A DNA stretch of 64,000 nt, taken from Aliagarivorans marinus DSM 23064 (GTDB taxonomy: Bacteria > Pseudomonadota > Gammaproteobacteria > Enterobacterales > Celerinatantimonadaceae). A model generated the notes under the pieces. It searched no databases. It saw only the letters and a program-made list of their open reading frames with translations, and had not been told where the DNA came from. The stretch covers positions 97,209 through 161,208 of the forward strand of contig NZ_AUBY01000016.1 of the NCBI RefSeq assembly GCF_000429485.1, read 5' to 3'. How positions within the stretch are numbered: the first letter of the stretch is position 1; each line of letters opens with the position of its first letter. Made by a program: the position numbers and the translations under genes. This document shows positions 20,348-28,966 of the stretch, piece by piece.

Positions 20348-20614
20348 TCATGACATAGGTTCACTGGCGGTCAGTGCCAGGCAGCGTTCAACCAACTCAT
20401 TGTAGCTGGAGGGCTTGTCATACTCGATTTTCAGCGAGCCGTGGAACATCAGCGTGACCGTGACATCTTTATAGCCCAGCCAGCAGGTGTAGCCGTCGAA
20501 GTCGTGCCATGCACTCAGCCCGTCTAGTTGGTATTTAGACTGCTGCTTGGTGCCATTAGAGCTGACAAGATCAAATACGCGAAGAAAATCTCTGATGGTG
20601 AGTCTGCTGTCCAT
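20348..20614 (-). CDS. DUF3081-like small protein
   Basis: An 88-residue cytosolic protein. The pattern LTIRDFLRVFDLVSSNG, YQLDGLSAWHDFDGYTCWL and then a beta-rich VTVTLMFHGSLKIEY agrees with my recollection of DUF3081 proteins of gammaproteobacteria, function unknown. A strong ribosome binding site (AGGAG, 7 nt before the ATG) supports the start. The MITE-like element ends 7 bp after its stop codon, so the insertion may have replaced its original terminator. Confidence 0.6.
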   Translation of the reverse strand: MDSRLTIRDFLRVFDLVSSNGTKQQSKYQLDGLSAWHDFDGYTCWLGYKDVTVTLMFHGSLKIEYDKPSSYNELVERCLALTASEPMS

Positions 20615-20925
20615 AGGTGGCTCCTGCTTAGTTGGGCCAACACGCGCCCTGATAGGTCGATTTCACCTGTTTAGCTACGTGTAAGTGTTCCTCCTCGATC
20701 AATATGGCGTGTCTCTGATACCTCTTTGTGGGGTGATCAGCCAACGCGATACGCACGTTTACTAGAGCGTCGACAAAAGCGTTCACAACGGAAATCACCG
20801 GCATAATCGCCTATCTTTGAGAAAAGTGGGTGTTTTTAGCAGGCTCGCTTACAAACAACGCTTAGTACAACACAACTATTCATTAAAGCGCTCAGTACTC
20901 GAATAACTACAAAAAGGAAGATGTT
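20615..20925. other. Divergent intergenic region
   Basis: 311 bp between two divergent genes (DUF3081-like and DUF533-like). It should hold both promoters. I see no ORF, strong dyad or riboswitch-like fold in it. Confidence 0.5.
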
Positions 20926-21651
20926 ATGGCTGATATCAACAAACTACTCGGTGGATTAATGGGCAGCGGCGCCGCGGGTGGCTTTGCTGGCGGTTTGGCA
21001 GGAGGGCTAGCCAGTGGGCTGCTTACTAGTAAGTCTGGCCGAAAAATGGGCAAGCAGGCCTTAAAGCTTGGCGGCGTTGCCGCGGTTGGCGCACTTGCCT
21101 ATAGCGCCTATCAGAAATACAGCGATAAAAGTGGCGCGGCGGCAAGCGGGCAGGCCCAGCCAGATGTAACTTATTCTCCGCAGCCTGCGCAACAAGCGGC
21201 TCAAGCGACCTACTCCCCAGCAAGCTCTGCGGGGCATACCGGCACGCTTACTCAGGCACCCGCAGGTTCAGCCTTTATGCCAGCGGCAAATGATATCGCC
21301 GCTCAGGAGGCCTTAGGGCTTACTCTGATCCGCGCCATGATTGCTGCGGCGCGTTCCGACGGTCGGCTGGATGCCCAAGAGAGCCAAGCGATCTTCCAAC
21401 GTATTGAAGCGCTCGGCTTAGATGCCGACACCCAACGCGTGCTGGTGCAGGAGATGGGGCATCCGGTGGATATGGACGCCATTGTTGCCAGCGCCACCTG
21501 CCCAGAGGTGGCCGCTGAGATCTACGCGGCATCGCTGTTGGCCATCGAGGTCGACTCCGCCGCCGAGCGTGCCTATCTGTCGATGTTGGCAGCGCGCCTT
21601 AATCTGCCGCAAGGCTTGGTGAATGAAATAGAAGCTCAAATGGCGCTGTAG
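20926..21651 (+). CDS. DUF533/YebE-like membrane-associated protein with TerB-like domain
   Basis: A 241-residue protein. The N-terminus is Gly/Ala-rich (GSGAAGGFAGGLAGGLASGLL) and merges into a hydrophobic segment at about 42-62 (QALKLGGVAAVGALAYSAYQ), the typical YebE/DUF533 membrane part. A Gln/Pro/Ala linker follows, and residues 125-241 form an all-helical TerB-like domain (LTLIRAMIAAARSDGRLDAQESQAIFQRIEALGL) with the conserved acidic D-G-x-x-D-x-x-E pattern. Inner-membrane location is expected. In enterobacteria YebE belongs to the Cpx envelope-stress regulon; whether this holds here is unknown. Ribosome binding site AAAAGGAAG precedes the ATG. Confidence 0.8.
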   Translation: MADINKLLGGLMGSGAAGGFAGGLAGGLASGLLTSKSGRKMGKQALKLGGVAAVGALAYSAYQKYSDKSGAAASGQAQPDVTYSPQPAQQAAQATYSPASSAGHTGTLTQAPAGSAFMPAANDIAAQEALGLTLIRAMIAAARSDGRLDAQESQAIFQRIEALGLDADTQRVLVQEMGHPVDMDAIVASATCPEVAAEIYAASLLAIEVDSAAERAYLSMLAARLNLPQGLVNEIEAQMAL

Positions 21652-21662
21652 TCGCCATCTCC

Positions 21663-21698
21663 CCCTGTCGCTGTAGTAAAAGCTACGCAGCGACAGGG
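21663..21698 (+). terminator. Terminator hairpin after the DUF533-like gene
   Basis: An 11-bp stem (21663-21673 with 21688-21698) whose loop can extend the stem. The T-tract is short (TTTG), so termination may be partial. Confidence 0.55.
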
Positions 21699-21763
21699 TT
21701 TGTACCTATATTCTAATCTAACCCCTTATCGAACTCGGCCGCTGTTTCGAATCCCCTTACTAA

Positions 21764-21797
21764 TCTGAATCCTGCATCTTGAGGTTGCTCGGGTGTA
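21764..21797. repeat. Solo right end of the MITE-like element
   Basis: 34 bp identical to 20308-20341, the right end of the nearby element, except for one base near the tip. The rest of an element is absent. It is a deletion remnant or a separate copy of the end sequence. Confidence 0.75.
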
Positions 21798-21903
21798 AGC
21801 CACTGATGGATATAGACAAAACCAAATGATAGAGTGAGCACTATTTCGTCGGGGGCGAGACTTCAGGCCCTGCTTGTGCGCTGCAATCTAAGGAAGGACT
21901 CAC

Positions 21904-22272
21904 ATACTCTACTATATTGCTGCTCTGCTGTTGGTGTTTATCGGCGTTGCCCACTCTTACTTGGGCGAACGCTACCTACTGATCCGGCTGTTTCGGCGCG
22001 ACAACCTCCCAAAGCTCTACGGCGGGCAAACCTTCACTAAGAACACCCTGCGTTTTGCCTGGCATGTCACCACCATCGCGTGGTGGGGCTTTGCTGCCAT
22101 CTTGGTTCACTTGGCCCAAGGGGCGCTAAGCGCTCATGTTATAGCGGGCATTATTGGCATCACCTTTTTGCTGCATGCGTTGGTCTCTTTAGTGGGGGCC
22201 AAAGGTAAGCATCTGTCTTGGCTGTTTTTTATTGCTATCGGAGTCTTGGCCTTGCTGGCATCGACTCGCTAG
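21904..22272 (+). CDS. Small membrane protein with apparent AUA start codon
   Basis: About 122 residues with four hydrophobic segments (YYIAALLLVFIGVAHSYLG, TTIAWWGFAAILVHLA, IAGIIGITFLLHALVSL, WLFFIAIGVLALLA). It carries the basic motif GERYLLIRLFRRDNLPKLYGG, seen in conserved hypothetical membrane proteins. The frame has no ATG, GTG or TTG before TTG 21931, yet a perfect AAGGAAGGA (21890-21898) points 5 nt downstream to ATA at 21904. An in-frame stop lies at 21889. The likely start is therefore AUA; otherwise translation would begin at 21931 without a ribosome binding site. It lies upstream of cobT; a shared transcript is possible. Confidence 0.65.
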   Translation: MLYYIAALLLVFIGVAHSYLGERYLLIRLFRRDNLPKLYGGQTFTKNTLRFAWHVTTIAWWGFAAILVHLAQGALSAHVIAGIIGITFLLHALVSLVGAKGKHLSWLFFIAIGVLALLASTR

Positions 22273-22351
22273 CACGCGCCCAGTAATACTGCTTTTAACG
22301 ATTGCTTTTAACTATTGTTTTCAACGCTCTATTTTTAAAAACCAAATCATT

Positions 22352-23401
22352 ATGACGACATTCAATATCACGCCGATCTCCCTCGACCAAGCCACCGCGA
22401 TCCAATCCAAGATCGATCTTAAAACCAAGCCGCTTGGCGCGCTGGGTAAGCTCGAATCTATTGCTTTTCAGCTGTGCTGTATTCAAGACACCTTAGCGCC
22501 CAACCTTAACCAGCCGACCATTATCGTGTTCGCCGCTGACCATGGCATCGCCAAAGATGGGCTGGTGAATCCTTTTCCTCAGGAAGTCACCTTTCAGATG
22601 GTGATGAACTTTCTGCAGGGTGGGGCAGCGATCAACGTGTTTGCCAGGCAACACGGTATTGCACTCAAGGTGGTCGATGCCGGTGTGAACTATGATTTTG
22701 GCCAGGTCGATGGCTTGATAGACGGCAAGATCGCCTTGGGTACCCATAACTATCTTGAGCAGGCTGCCATGAGCCGCTCGCAATGTGAGGCTGCCATCGA
22801 TAAAGGCGCCCAGATTACCGAAGCGACGCTTCAGACCGGCTGTAACTGCATCGGCTTTGGAGAGATGGGGATCGGCAATACCTCTGCCTCAGCGCTGCTG
22901 ATGAGTGCCGCCTGCCAGTTGCCGATTGACCAATGTGTGGGTAAGGGCACCGGCGTAGTTGGCGCCCAGTATCAGCAAAAGCTCGATACGCTGGCGAAGG
23001 TGCAGGAGCTACACCGCGATGTTGATAGCGACGACCCGATTGCGCTGCTGGCCACCTTTGGCGGCTTTGAGATCGCCCAAATCTGTGGCGGCATGCTCAA
23101 AGCCGCGGAGATGAAGGCGACCATCTTGGTGGACGGCTTTATTACCACTGCGGCGCTGCTGGTAGCGCAGCGCATCAACCCCTTGGTGCTGGATTACGTG
23201 ATTTGCACCCATCAGTCTGAAGAGAGCGGACATAAAGCCATGCTCGAACATATGGGCAAAGTGGCGCTTATCGATATCGGTATGCGACTCGGTGAGGGCA
23301 GTGGCGCGGCAGTGGCGTATCCCATCGTTGAGTCCGCCTGCGCCTTTATCAATCAAATGGCCAGCTTCGACTCAGCCGCTGTTAGCCAGCCCGATGAGTA
23401 G
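22352..23401 (+). CDS. cobT: Nicotinate-nucleotide--dimethylbenzimidazole phosphoribosyltransferase CobT
   Basis: Makes alpha-ribazole 5'-phosphate from nicotinate mononucleotide and the lower-ligand base for the B12 nucleotide loop. Start at the ATG at 22352 (MTTFNITPI); frame upstream of it is not conserved-looking. 349 residues, the family length. Visible family blocks are TKPLGALGKLE, IIVFAADHGIAKDGL, GGAAINVFARQHGI, GFGEMGIGNTSASALL and, near the C-terminus, CTHQSEESGHKAML. It is the first gene of cobTSC. No cobalamin riboswitch was recognised ahead of it, and cobU is not in the window. A diverged fragment of a second cobT is at 32640-32903. Confidence 0.95.
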   Translation: MTTFNITPISLDQATAIQSKIDLKTKPLGALGKLESIAFQLCCIQDTLAPNLNQPTIIVFAADHGIAKDGLVNPFPQEVTFQMVMNFLQGGAAINVFARQHGIALKVVDAGVNYDFGQVDGLIDGKIALGTHNYLEQAAMSRSQCEAAIDKGAQITEATLQTGCNCIGFGEMGIGNTSASALLMSAACQLPIDQCVGKGTGVVGAQYQQKLDTLAKVQELHRDVDSDDPIALLATFGGFEIAQICGGMLKAAEMKATILVDGFITTAALLVAQRINPLVLDYVICTHQSEESGHKAMLEHMGKVALIDIGMRLGEGSGAAVAYPIVESACAFINQMASFDSAAVSQPDE

Positions 23402-23409
23402 CAGCGTCG

Positions 23410-24171
23410 ATGTATAGAGAGTTCAATATCTTCTGCGCGGCGCTGATGTTCTACACGCGCATCCCTTGCCCGCCGGGGGCGCAGTTCGACCCGGCTTACA
23501 ACCATCAAAGTGCGCGCTACTTTACCCTGATTGGCTGGATAGTTGGGGCTATCGCCGCCTTAACCTTTTATGTGAGCAATCTGCTGTTTAGCAGCGATAT
23601 CGCCTTGGTGCTGAGCTTTATCGTTGGTGCGCGAGTGACCGGCGGTTTTCACGAAGATGGTCTGGCCGATGTGTGCGACGGCTTTGGCGGCGGTTGGAGC
23701 AAGGAGAGGATCATGGTCATCATGAAAGACTCTACGCTGGGCACCTTTGGTGTGCTGGGTCTTATCCTGATTACCCTGCTGAAGTTCGTTAGCCTCAAAG
23801 AGTTCGCCGCGGCAGAGATCCCGGCGATGATTATCGCCGGACATGCGCTTAGCCGCTTTACCGCCGCCAGGATGTTGGCCCGTGGCCGCTATGTACAGGA
23901 GAAAAATCAAGCCAAGGCGGGGAGTGCCGCCGACAAGCTACCGCTCTCCTCACTGCTGGCTAATGCGCTAATGGGCCTGAGCGCATTCTTGCTGTTCGAC
24001 TCGCCCTACGTAATGCTTGCCTTGATCCCCTTACTACTTACGGAAGCCTCGCTGTTCCGCTTTTTTAGCAAATGGATTGGCGGCTATACCGGCGACTGTG
24101 CCGGTGCGGTGCAGCAGGTTTCTGAAGTGGTGTTTTACTTGAGTGTGATCGCGCTATGGAAGTTTATCTAG
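23410..24171 (+). CDS. cobS: Adenosylcobinamide-GDP ribazoletransferase CobS
   Basis: Integral membrane enzyme that joins alpha-ribazole (phosphate) to adenosylcobinamide-GDP, the last step of B12 assembly. 253 residues, five to six hydrophobic segments. Family motifs are FYTRIPCP near the start, GGFHEDGLADVCDGFGGG with the acidic catalytic cluster (about residues 78-95), and KDSTLGTFGVLGL. It starts 8 bp after the cobT stop and overlaps cobC by 16 bp. Confidence 0.95.
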   Translation: MYREFNIFCAALMFYTRIPCPPGAQFDPAYNHQSARYFTLIGWIVGAIAALTFYVSNLLFSSDIALVLSFIVGARVTGGFHEDGLADVCDGFGGGWSKERIMVIMKDSTLGTFGVLGLILITLLKFVSLKEFAAAEIPAMIIAGHALSRFTAARMLARGRYVQEKNQAKAGSAADKLPLSSLLANALMGLSAFLLFDSPYVMLALIPLLLTEASLFRFFSKWIGGYTGDCAGAVQQVSEVVFYLSVIALWKFI

Positions 24172-24686
24172 TCAGGCATACCACCCCGAAGGTGGAGAAG
24201 GGCGTCTGCTATGGGCAGAGCGATCTGGATGTGGCGGACTCCTTTACCGACGAGGTTCAAGCGATTGCTCGCAACACGCCCGAGCTTAGCCAAATTGACG
24301 CTATCTACGCCAGCCCCTTGCGGCGTTGTAAGCAGTTGGCGCAACAGTTAACAACTGGCTTTATCGCATTCGATGAGCGGCTGAAAGAGCTGAACTTCGG
24401 CGATTGGGAGCTAAGGCGATGGAATGATATTCCGGAACACGAATACCGCGACTGGGGCAACGATTATGTGAATGTACGCTGCCCGGGCGGCGAGTCCTTT
24501 GTCGACCTATATCAACGAGTGGAAGCCTTTAAAACCGAGCTGCTTGCGACCGGCCTTAAGCGCGCAGTTATCGTCACCCACAGCGGCGTGATCAGAGCGT
24601 TTATGAGTATCGCGCATAACACCGAGCTCAAGGATGCGTTTAGCTACCAGCTCGATTATGGTCAGGTGGTTCGGGTTAGCCTTTAA
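24156..24686 (+). CDS. cobC: Alpha-ribazole phosphatase-type histidine phosphatase CobC
   Basis: Histidine-phosphatase-family enzyme, 176 residues, that removes the 5'-phosphate of alpha-ribazole (or of the coenzyme phosphate). The catalytic motif is VRHTTP (Arg7-His8) at the N-terminus. The second histidine lies in VTHSGVIRAF, and ASPLRRCKQLA carries the phosphate-binding Arg. The family normally reads RHG here; RHT is the usual CobC form. The gene overlaps cobS by 16 bp, indicating translational coupling. Confidence 0.92.
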   Translation: MEVYLVRHTTPKVEKGVCYGQSDLDVADSFTDEVQAIARNTPELSQIDAIYASPLRRCKQLAQQLTTGFIAFDERLKELNFGDWELRRWNDIPEHEYRDWGNDYVNVRCPGGESFVDLYQRVEAFKTELLATGLKRAVIVTHSGVIRAFMSIAHNTELKDAFSYQLDYGQVVRVSL

Positions 24687-24719
24687 TCAAAAAAGCAGTT
24701 TCAACGTCTAGGAAAACGA

Positions 24720-25226
24720 GTGGAAATCAAAGAAGTTAAATCAATCGAAGGCTTGCAGCCTTCGTTACAACATCTGCTGGCTGACTGCGTGGAAAGCGGT
24801 GCATCGGTTGGGTTCTTAACCCCGGTAGAAGACGACGAAATTAGCCGCTATTGGAGCGCGGTTGAAGAAGAGTTGAAGGCTGGCGCTCGTAAGCTGTTTG
24901 TCGCACTGGACAACAATGCGGTGCAAGGCGCCGTGCAGCTATCGCTCTGTGGTAAAGCGAATGGCGCCCATCGGGGCGAAGTTGAAAAGCTAATGGTACA
25001 CACCCAAAGTCGTGGCAGAGGATTAAGCAAACGCTTAATGGACCTGATGGAACAGACTGCGTCGGCGCTTGGGCTATCGCTGTTGGTGTTGGACACGCGG
25101 CTTGGCGATGTTGCATCGTCGCTCTACCAGCGGATTGGCTACACTGAAGCGGGACAGATCCCACAGTTTGCGCGTAGCTCAACGGGCGAGCTAGAGGCAA
25201 CGGTTTACTTCTATAAACTGCTATAA
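24720..25226 (+). CDS. GNAT-family N-acetyltransferase
   Basis: A 168-residue acetyl-CoA-dependent acetyltransferase. The GNAT core is clear: LFVALDNNAVQGAVQLSL (beta2-beta3), EVEKLMVHTQSRGRGLSKRLMDLME (motif A with the R/Q-x-x-G-x-G/A pyrophosphate loop) and SLLVLDTRLGDVASSLYQRIGYTEAG (motif B). Start GTG at 24720 with TAGGAAAA upstream. The substrate is unknown. It follows cobC by 33 bp and precedes a P-loop kinase gene by 13 bp, so these may be read through from the cob operon. Confidence 0.85.
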   Translation: MEIKEVKSIEGLQPSLQHLLADCVESGASVGFLTPVEDDEISRYWSAVEEELKAGARKLFVALDNNAVQGAVQLSLCGKANGAHRGEVEKLMVHTQSRGRGLSKRLMDLMEQTASALGLSLLVLDTRLGDVASSLYQRIGYTEAGQIPQFARSSTGELEATVYFYKLL

Positions 25227-25239
25227 AAGGTTTTTGCAC

Positions 25240-25734
25240 ATGGCTAGATTGATCTTGGTTTGTGGCCCCACCGGGGCAGGCAAAACCACCTACTCATTAT
25301 CGCTTTGCGAGGAAATCGGCGCAGTCCGGTTTTCCATCGACCCATGGATGCAAACCCTGTTCGCCAAAGATATGCAAGCGCTTGATTATGCCTGGATGAT
25401 TGAGCGGGTAGAGCGCTGTTATCAGCAAATCTGGGAGGTCAGTGAGCAGATCCTCGTACTCGATGGCAAAGTATTACTGGACCTTGGTTTTACCACCAAA
25501 GCGCAACGTGAGGTGTTCACAAGCAAGGCAAAGGCCTTAGGGATAAACGCCGAGGTGCATTTTGTGAACGCGCCGCCAGAGCTGCGCAGGCAGCGCATCG
25601 CCAAGCGTAATCAAGAGAAGGATCCGAAGGTTTACGCCTTTGAGGTCACCGACGTGATGTTTGAGTTTATGGAGCCCAAGTTTGAAGTGCCCGATGACAT
25701 AGAGCTTCAGCACGGGCGAACGATTAACAGCTAA
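25240..25734 (+). CDS. Small P-loop kinase-like ATPase (AAA_33 type)
   Basis: A 164-residue protein beginning MARLILVCGPTGAGKTTYS, with Walker A at residues 9-17. A Walker-B-like aspartate is in VLDGKVLLDLGF, and the LID-like PPELRRQRIAKRNQEKDP has the arginines seen in zeta-toxin/gluconate-kinase-like phosphotransferases. The start is the ATG at 25240; a TTG six bases upstream is possible. Such proteins phosphorylate small molecules or resistance substrates, but this one cannot be assigned. Likely cotranscribed with the acetyltransferase gene 13 bp upstream. Confidence 0.75.
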   Translation: MARLILVCGPTGAGKTTYSLSLCEEIGAVRFSIDPWMQTLFAKDMQALDYAWMIERVERCYQQIWEVSEQILVLDGKVLLDLGFTTKAQREVFTSKAKALGINAEVHFVNAPPELRRQRIAKRNQEKDPKVYAFEVTDVMFEFMEPKFEVPDDIELQHGRTINS

Positions 25735-26018
25735 GCGTTTCACTCACTTCTGCTAGTGTACTGCTCGTGAACTTGAGGGCAGTCGCCAAGCTTCAAGTTC
25801 CACCGGTCACTTGCAGTGAGATCACAATTTGCCACCTGCAAGGGCGGTACCCAGTTTGCCAAATTACACACCTGCACTTAATAAACATCATTTAAAACAA
25901 TTAGATATGGTGATTGGTGGCATTTAAGAAACAATTAAACGCCCTAAAGCGCCTAATCTTACTAATGTGCTGTTGCTAACCTGATCCGCAACATTCCAAT
26001 ACGCATCAGGACGATGAC

Positions 26019-28835
26019 ATGCAAGTGAAAGATAGCTATGAGCAGTTTGTGAACGCGGCCGCCGAGTTCATTCCCAGCGATAGGCTGATCACTGATTATT
26101 TCCGCTCACTTGCCTATGGCACTGACGCCAGCTTCTACCGCTTAGTCCCCAAGGTGATTGTACAGGTTACCAATGAAGGTGAGGTGATCCGCTTGATGGC
26201 GCTCGCCTCTGCCATGGGCCTGCCGATTACCTTCCGCGCCTCGGGAACCAGCCTCTCGGGTCAGGCGCTGAGCGATTCGATTTTGCTCTCCCTAACGCCG
26301 GATTGGAAAGACTACGAAATCCTTGAAGGTGGCGCCAAGATCCGCATGCAATGCGGTGTACTGGGTGGCGACGCCAACCGCTATCTGGCTCCGCTTCACT
26401 ATCAGCTTGCGCCCATGCCGGCCTCCATCGATGCGGCAAGCATCGGTGGCATCGCGATTAACAATGCCGCGGGCATGAACTCGATGGATACCTACGGGGT
26501 GATGGAGTCGGCGCGCATTGTATTGCTCGATGGAACGGTTCTCGATACTGGCTCTGAGGCCAGCCGCAGTATGTTCAAGCGAACCCATGCCGATTTGATT
26601 GCCGGTGTTACCGAGCTCTCCGAGCAGATGCGCGGCAACAAGACGCTTAGCCAGCGGGTCGCGCGCAAGTACCAAATCAAAAACACCACCGGCTATGGGC
26701 TGCGCTCTTTGATTGAGTGGGACGACCCCATCGACATCATCGCCCACTTGCTGATTGGCTCTGAGGGCACGCTGGGTTTTATCTCGGAGATCACCCATAA
26801 CACCATCAAAAAGTACCCGCTCAAAGCCTCGGCCTTTTTGGTGTTTCCGGATATCCGCACCGCCAGCGAAGCGGTGATGCGCTTTAAGCTTAACGATACT
26901 CCTGTCTCTGCCGCAGAGATGATTGACTACTACGCGCTCAAAGCGGTACAGCATATGGACGGAGTGCCCGAGTTTGTCGCCAATGTGCCGCTAGGCGCGA
27001 CGGCGATCCTGGTGCAAACCGAGGCAGAGATGCTGTCGGTGCTAAAGGGGCAGATCCACACCATCTTGGGCGAGATCCACGACTTGCCGCTGGTGGTGCC
27101 AGCCAGCTTTACCGAAAAGCCTTCTGAGTATCAGGCTTACTGGAATATCCGCAAAGGGATCTTCCCCGCAGTAGGAGCCACCCGGCCCAAGGGCACCACC
27201 GCGCTTATCGAAGATGTCGCTTTCCATATAGAGAGCTTGGCTGATGCCTTAACCGACTTGCAGCAGCTTATGCAGCAGTTTGGCTACGACGATGGAGTGA
27301 TCTACGGCCATGCTCTCGATGGCAACCTGCACTTTATCTTCTCCCAAGGTTTTGGCTGCAGTGAGGAGGTGGCACGCTACGAGCGCTTTATGGAGGCGGT
27401 GTGCGATATCGTGGTGAACAAGTACGATGGCTCGCTCAAAGCCGAGCACGGCACGGGCCGTAATATGGCGCCGTTTGTACGCCGCGAGTGGGGCGAGGAA
27501 GCCTATGGCTACATGCTTAAAATCAAGGCCCTGTTCGACCCACAAGGGATCTTAAACCCCGATGTAATGATTACCGATAACCCCAAGCTGCATATCAGTA
27601 ACCTCAAGCCGATGGAGGCGGTCAGCGATATCGTCGACCAATGTATTGAGTGTGGTTTTTGCGAGCGCATGTGCCCCTCACGTGCGCTCACCCTTAGCCC
27701 GCGCCAGCGAATTATTGGTAAGCGCGAGCTGGCCTTGCTCGATGGTGAAAACAAAAAAGCCTTCGCCGACAAATACGATTATATGGCGATCGATACCTGT
27801 GCAGGTTGCGGGCTGTGTTCAACGGTGTGCCCGGTGGGGATCAACACCGGCGACTTGGTCCGGCAGCTACGCCACGACCGCAACCGGGATAAGGAAGGGG
27901 TTTCGGAGTGGATTGCCGACAACTTCAACATCGTCACTAAGGCTGCAAAAACCGCCTTTGGCGCGGCCAATATCAGCCATGGCGTGCTTGGCTCTAAGGC
28001 GATGGGCGCGCTTACCAGTGGTATGCGTAAAGCATCGGGCAAACGCTTGGGTCACTGGACGCCGTCTATGCCGACCCCGGCGGCGCAACTTATTCCAGTC
28101 AATCAGTACATCGAGAACAGTGAACCGGCAGCCAGCTCGCTTAAGGTGGTGTATCTGCCAAGCTGTTCCAGCCGTACTATGGGGCCAGCACGCGGCGCGG
28201 AGCAGCAGGCCACACTGTTTGAGAAAACCGAAAGCCTACTGCGTAAAGCCGGTTTTGAGGTGATCTATCCCAAGGGCCTAAAAGACCAATGCTGTGGTTT
28301 GCCGTTTAAGAGCAAAGGCATGTTCAATCAGGCCGATGCAAAGGCCAATCAGACCATAGAGATGTTGCTCGAAGCCAGCAACAACGGCGAGATCCCCATC
28401 TACTGCGATACCAGCCCTTGCTTGATGCAGCTAAAAGAGCACCCCCATCCCAAGCTTAAACTTTATGAACCGGTGGAGTTTATCCACGAATACGTGATGG
28501 ATAGGTTGGAGTTCGAGCCCACCGACGACAAGGTCGCCTTGCATATTACCTGCTCGACGCGGCGGATGGGGCTGGATCAGAAGATTGTCGAGCTGATGAA
28601 CGCCTGCAGTACCAACGTGGTTATCCCCGACCAAATCACCTGCTGTGGTTTTGCCGGCGATAAAGGCTTTACCACCCCGGAGCTTAACGAGTCAGCGCTG
28701 CGCACCTTATCTGGTCAGGTGGAAGGCTGCAGCAGTGGCTACTCCACCAGTCGCACCTGTGAGATTGGCCTTAGCCATCACTCGGGCATCGATTATCAGT
28801 CGATTGTGTATCTGGTGGACCAGTGTACCCGCTAG
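26019..28835 (+). CDS. FAD- and 4Fe-4S-containing D-lactate dehydrogenase-type oxidoreductase (Dld-II-like)
   Basis: A 938-residue fused flavin/iron-sulfur protein. The N-terminus has an FAD-binding-4 domain (VPKVIVQVTNEGEVIRLMALA, FRASGTSLSGQAL, PMPASIDAASIGGIAINNAAG), followed by the FAD-oxidase C domain ending KAEHGTGRNMAPF. Two 4Fe-4S motifs follow, CIECGFCERMCP (from Cys542) and CAGCGLCSTVCP (from Cys594), then two CCG domains (DQCCGLPFKSKG and TCCGFAGDKG). This architecture and length match the respiratory D-lactate dehydrogenase Dld-II described in Shewanella; D-2-hydroxyglutarate-type substrates are an alternative. No lactate permease gene is adjacent. A LysR gene follows. Confidence 0.85.
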   Translation: MQVKDSYEQFVNAAAEFIPSDRLITDYFRSLAYGTDASFYRLVPKVIVQVTNEGEVIRLMALASAMGLPITFRASGTSLSGQALSDSILLSLTPDWKDYEILEGGAKIRMQCGVLGGDANRYLAPLHYQLAPMPASIDAASIGGIAINNAAGMNSMDTYGVMESARIVLLDGTVLDTGSEASRSMFKRTHADLIAGVTELSEQMRGNKTLSQRVARKYQIKNTTGYGLRSLIEWDDPIDIIAHLLIGSEGTLGFISEITHNTIKKYPLKASAFLVFPDIRTASEAVMRFKLNDTPVSAAEMIDYYALKAVQHMDGVPEFVANVPLGATAILVQTEAEMLSVLKGQIHTILGEIHDLPLVVPASFTEKPSEYQAYWNIRKGIFPAVGATRPKGTTALIEDVAFHIESLADALTDLQQLMQQFGYDDGVIYGHALDGNLHFIFSQGFGCSEEVARYERFMEAVCDIVVNKYDGSLKAEHGTGRNMAPFVRREWGEEAYGYMLKIKALFDPQGILNPDVMITDNPKLHISNLKPMEAVSDIVDQCIECGFCERMCPSRALTLSPRQRIIGKRELALLDGENKKAFADKYDYMAIDTCAGCGLCSTVCPVGINTGDLVRQLRHDRNRDKEGVSEWIADNFNIVTKAAKTAFGAANISHGVLGSKAMGALTSGMRKASGKRLGHWTPSMPTPAAQLIPVNQYIENSEPAASSLKVVYLPSCSSRTMGPARGAEQQATLFEKTESLLRKAGFEVIYPKGLKDQCCGLPFKSKGMFNQADAKANQTIEMLLEASNNGEIPIYCDTSPCLMQLKEHPHPKLKLYEPVEFIHEYVMDRLEFEPTDDKVALHITCSTRRMGLDQKIVELMNACSTNVVIPDQITCCGFAGDKGFTTPELNESALRTLSGQVEGCSSGYSTSRTCEIGLSHHSGIDYQSIVYLVDQCTR

Positions 28836-28922
28836 CGCGAGTTACTTCGCTAGAGTGTCGGCAGTAGCTGTGATTGCCAAAGTGTGGGGCGGGTGCAGGA
28901 AATCGCTCGGGCTATCTCTTAA

Positions 28923-28959
28923 GCTTATTGCAACAAACTCAAACACTGTTGCAATAAGC
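28923..28959. promoter_or_regulatory. Perfect 13-bp inverted repeat in front of the LysR gene
   Basis: GCTTATTGCAACA (28923-28935) and its exact complement (28947-28959) are separated by 11 bp and end 7 bp before the LysR-gene ATG. The dyad would suit a LysR-type autoregulatory operator. As RNA it would form a stable hairpin in front of a start that lacks a Shine-Dalgarno sequence. There is no T-run, so it is not a standard terminator. Confidence 0.55.
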
Positions 28960-28966
28960 GTGGTTT

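Noticed and set aside
20166..20351. 61-codon frame inside the MITE-like element
   Set aside because: It is made of the element's inverted repeats and has no coding character.
22273..22351. Search for a cobalamin riboswitch ahead of cobT
   Set aside because: The gap is too short (79 bp) and no B12-box-like sequence was seen there or before the upstream small gene.
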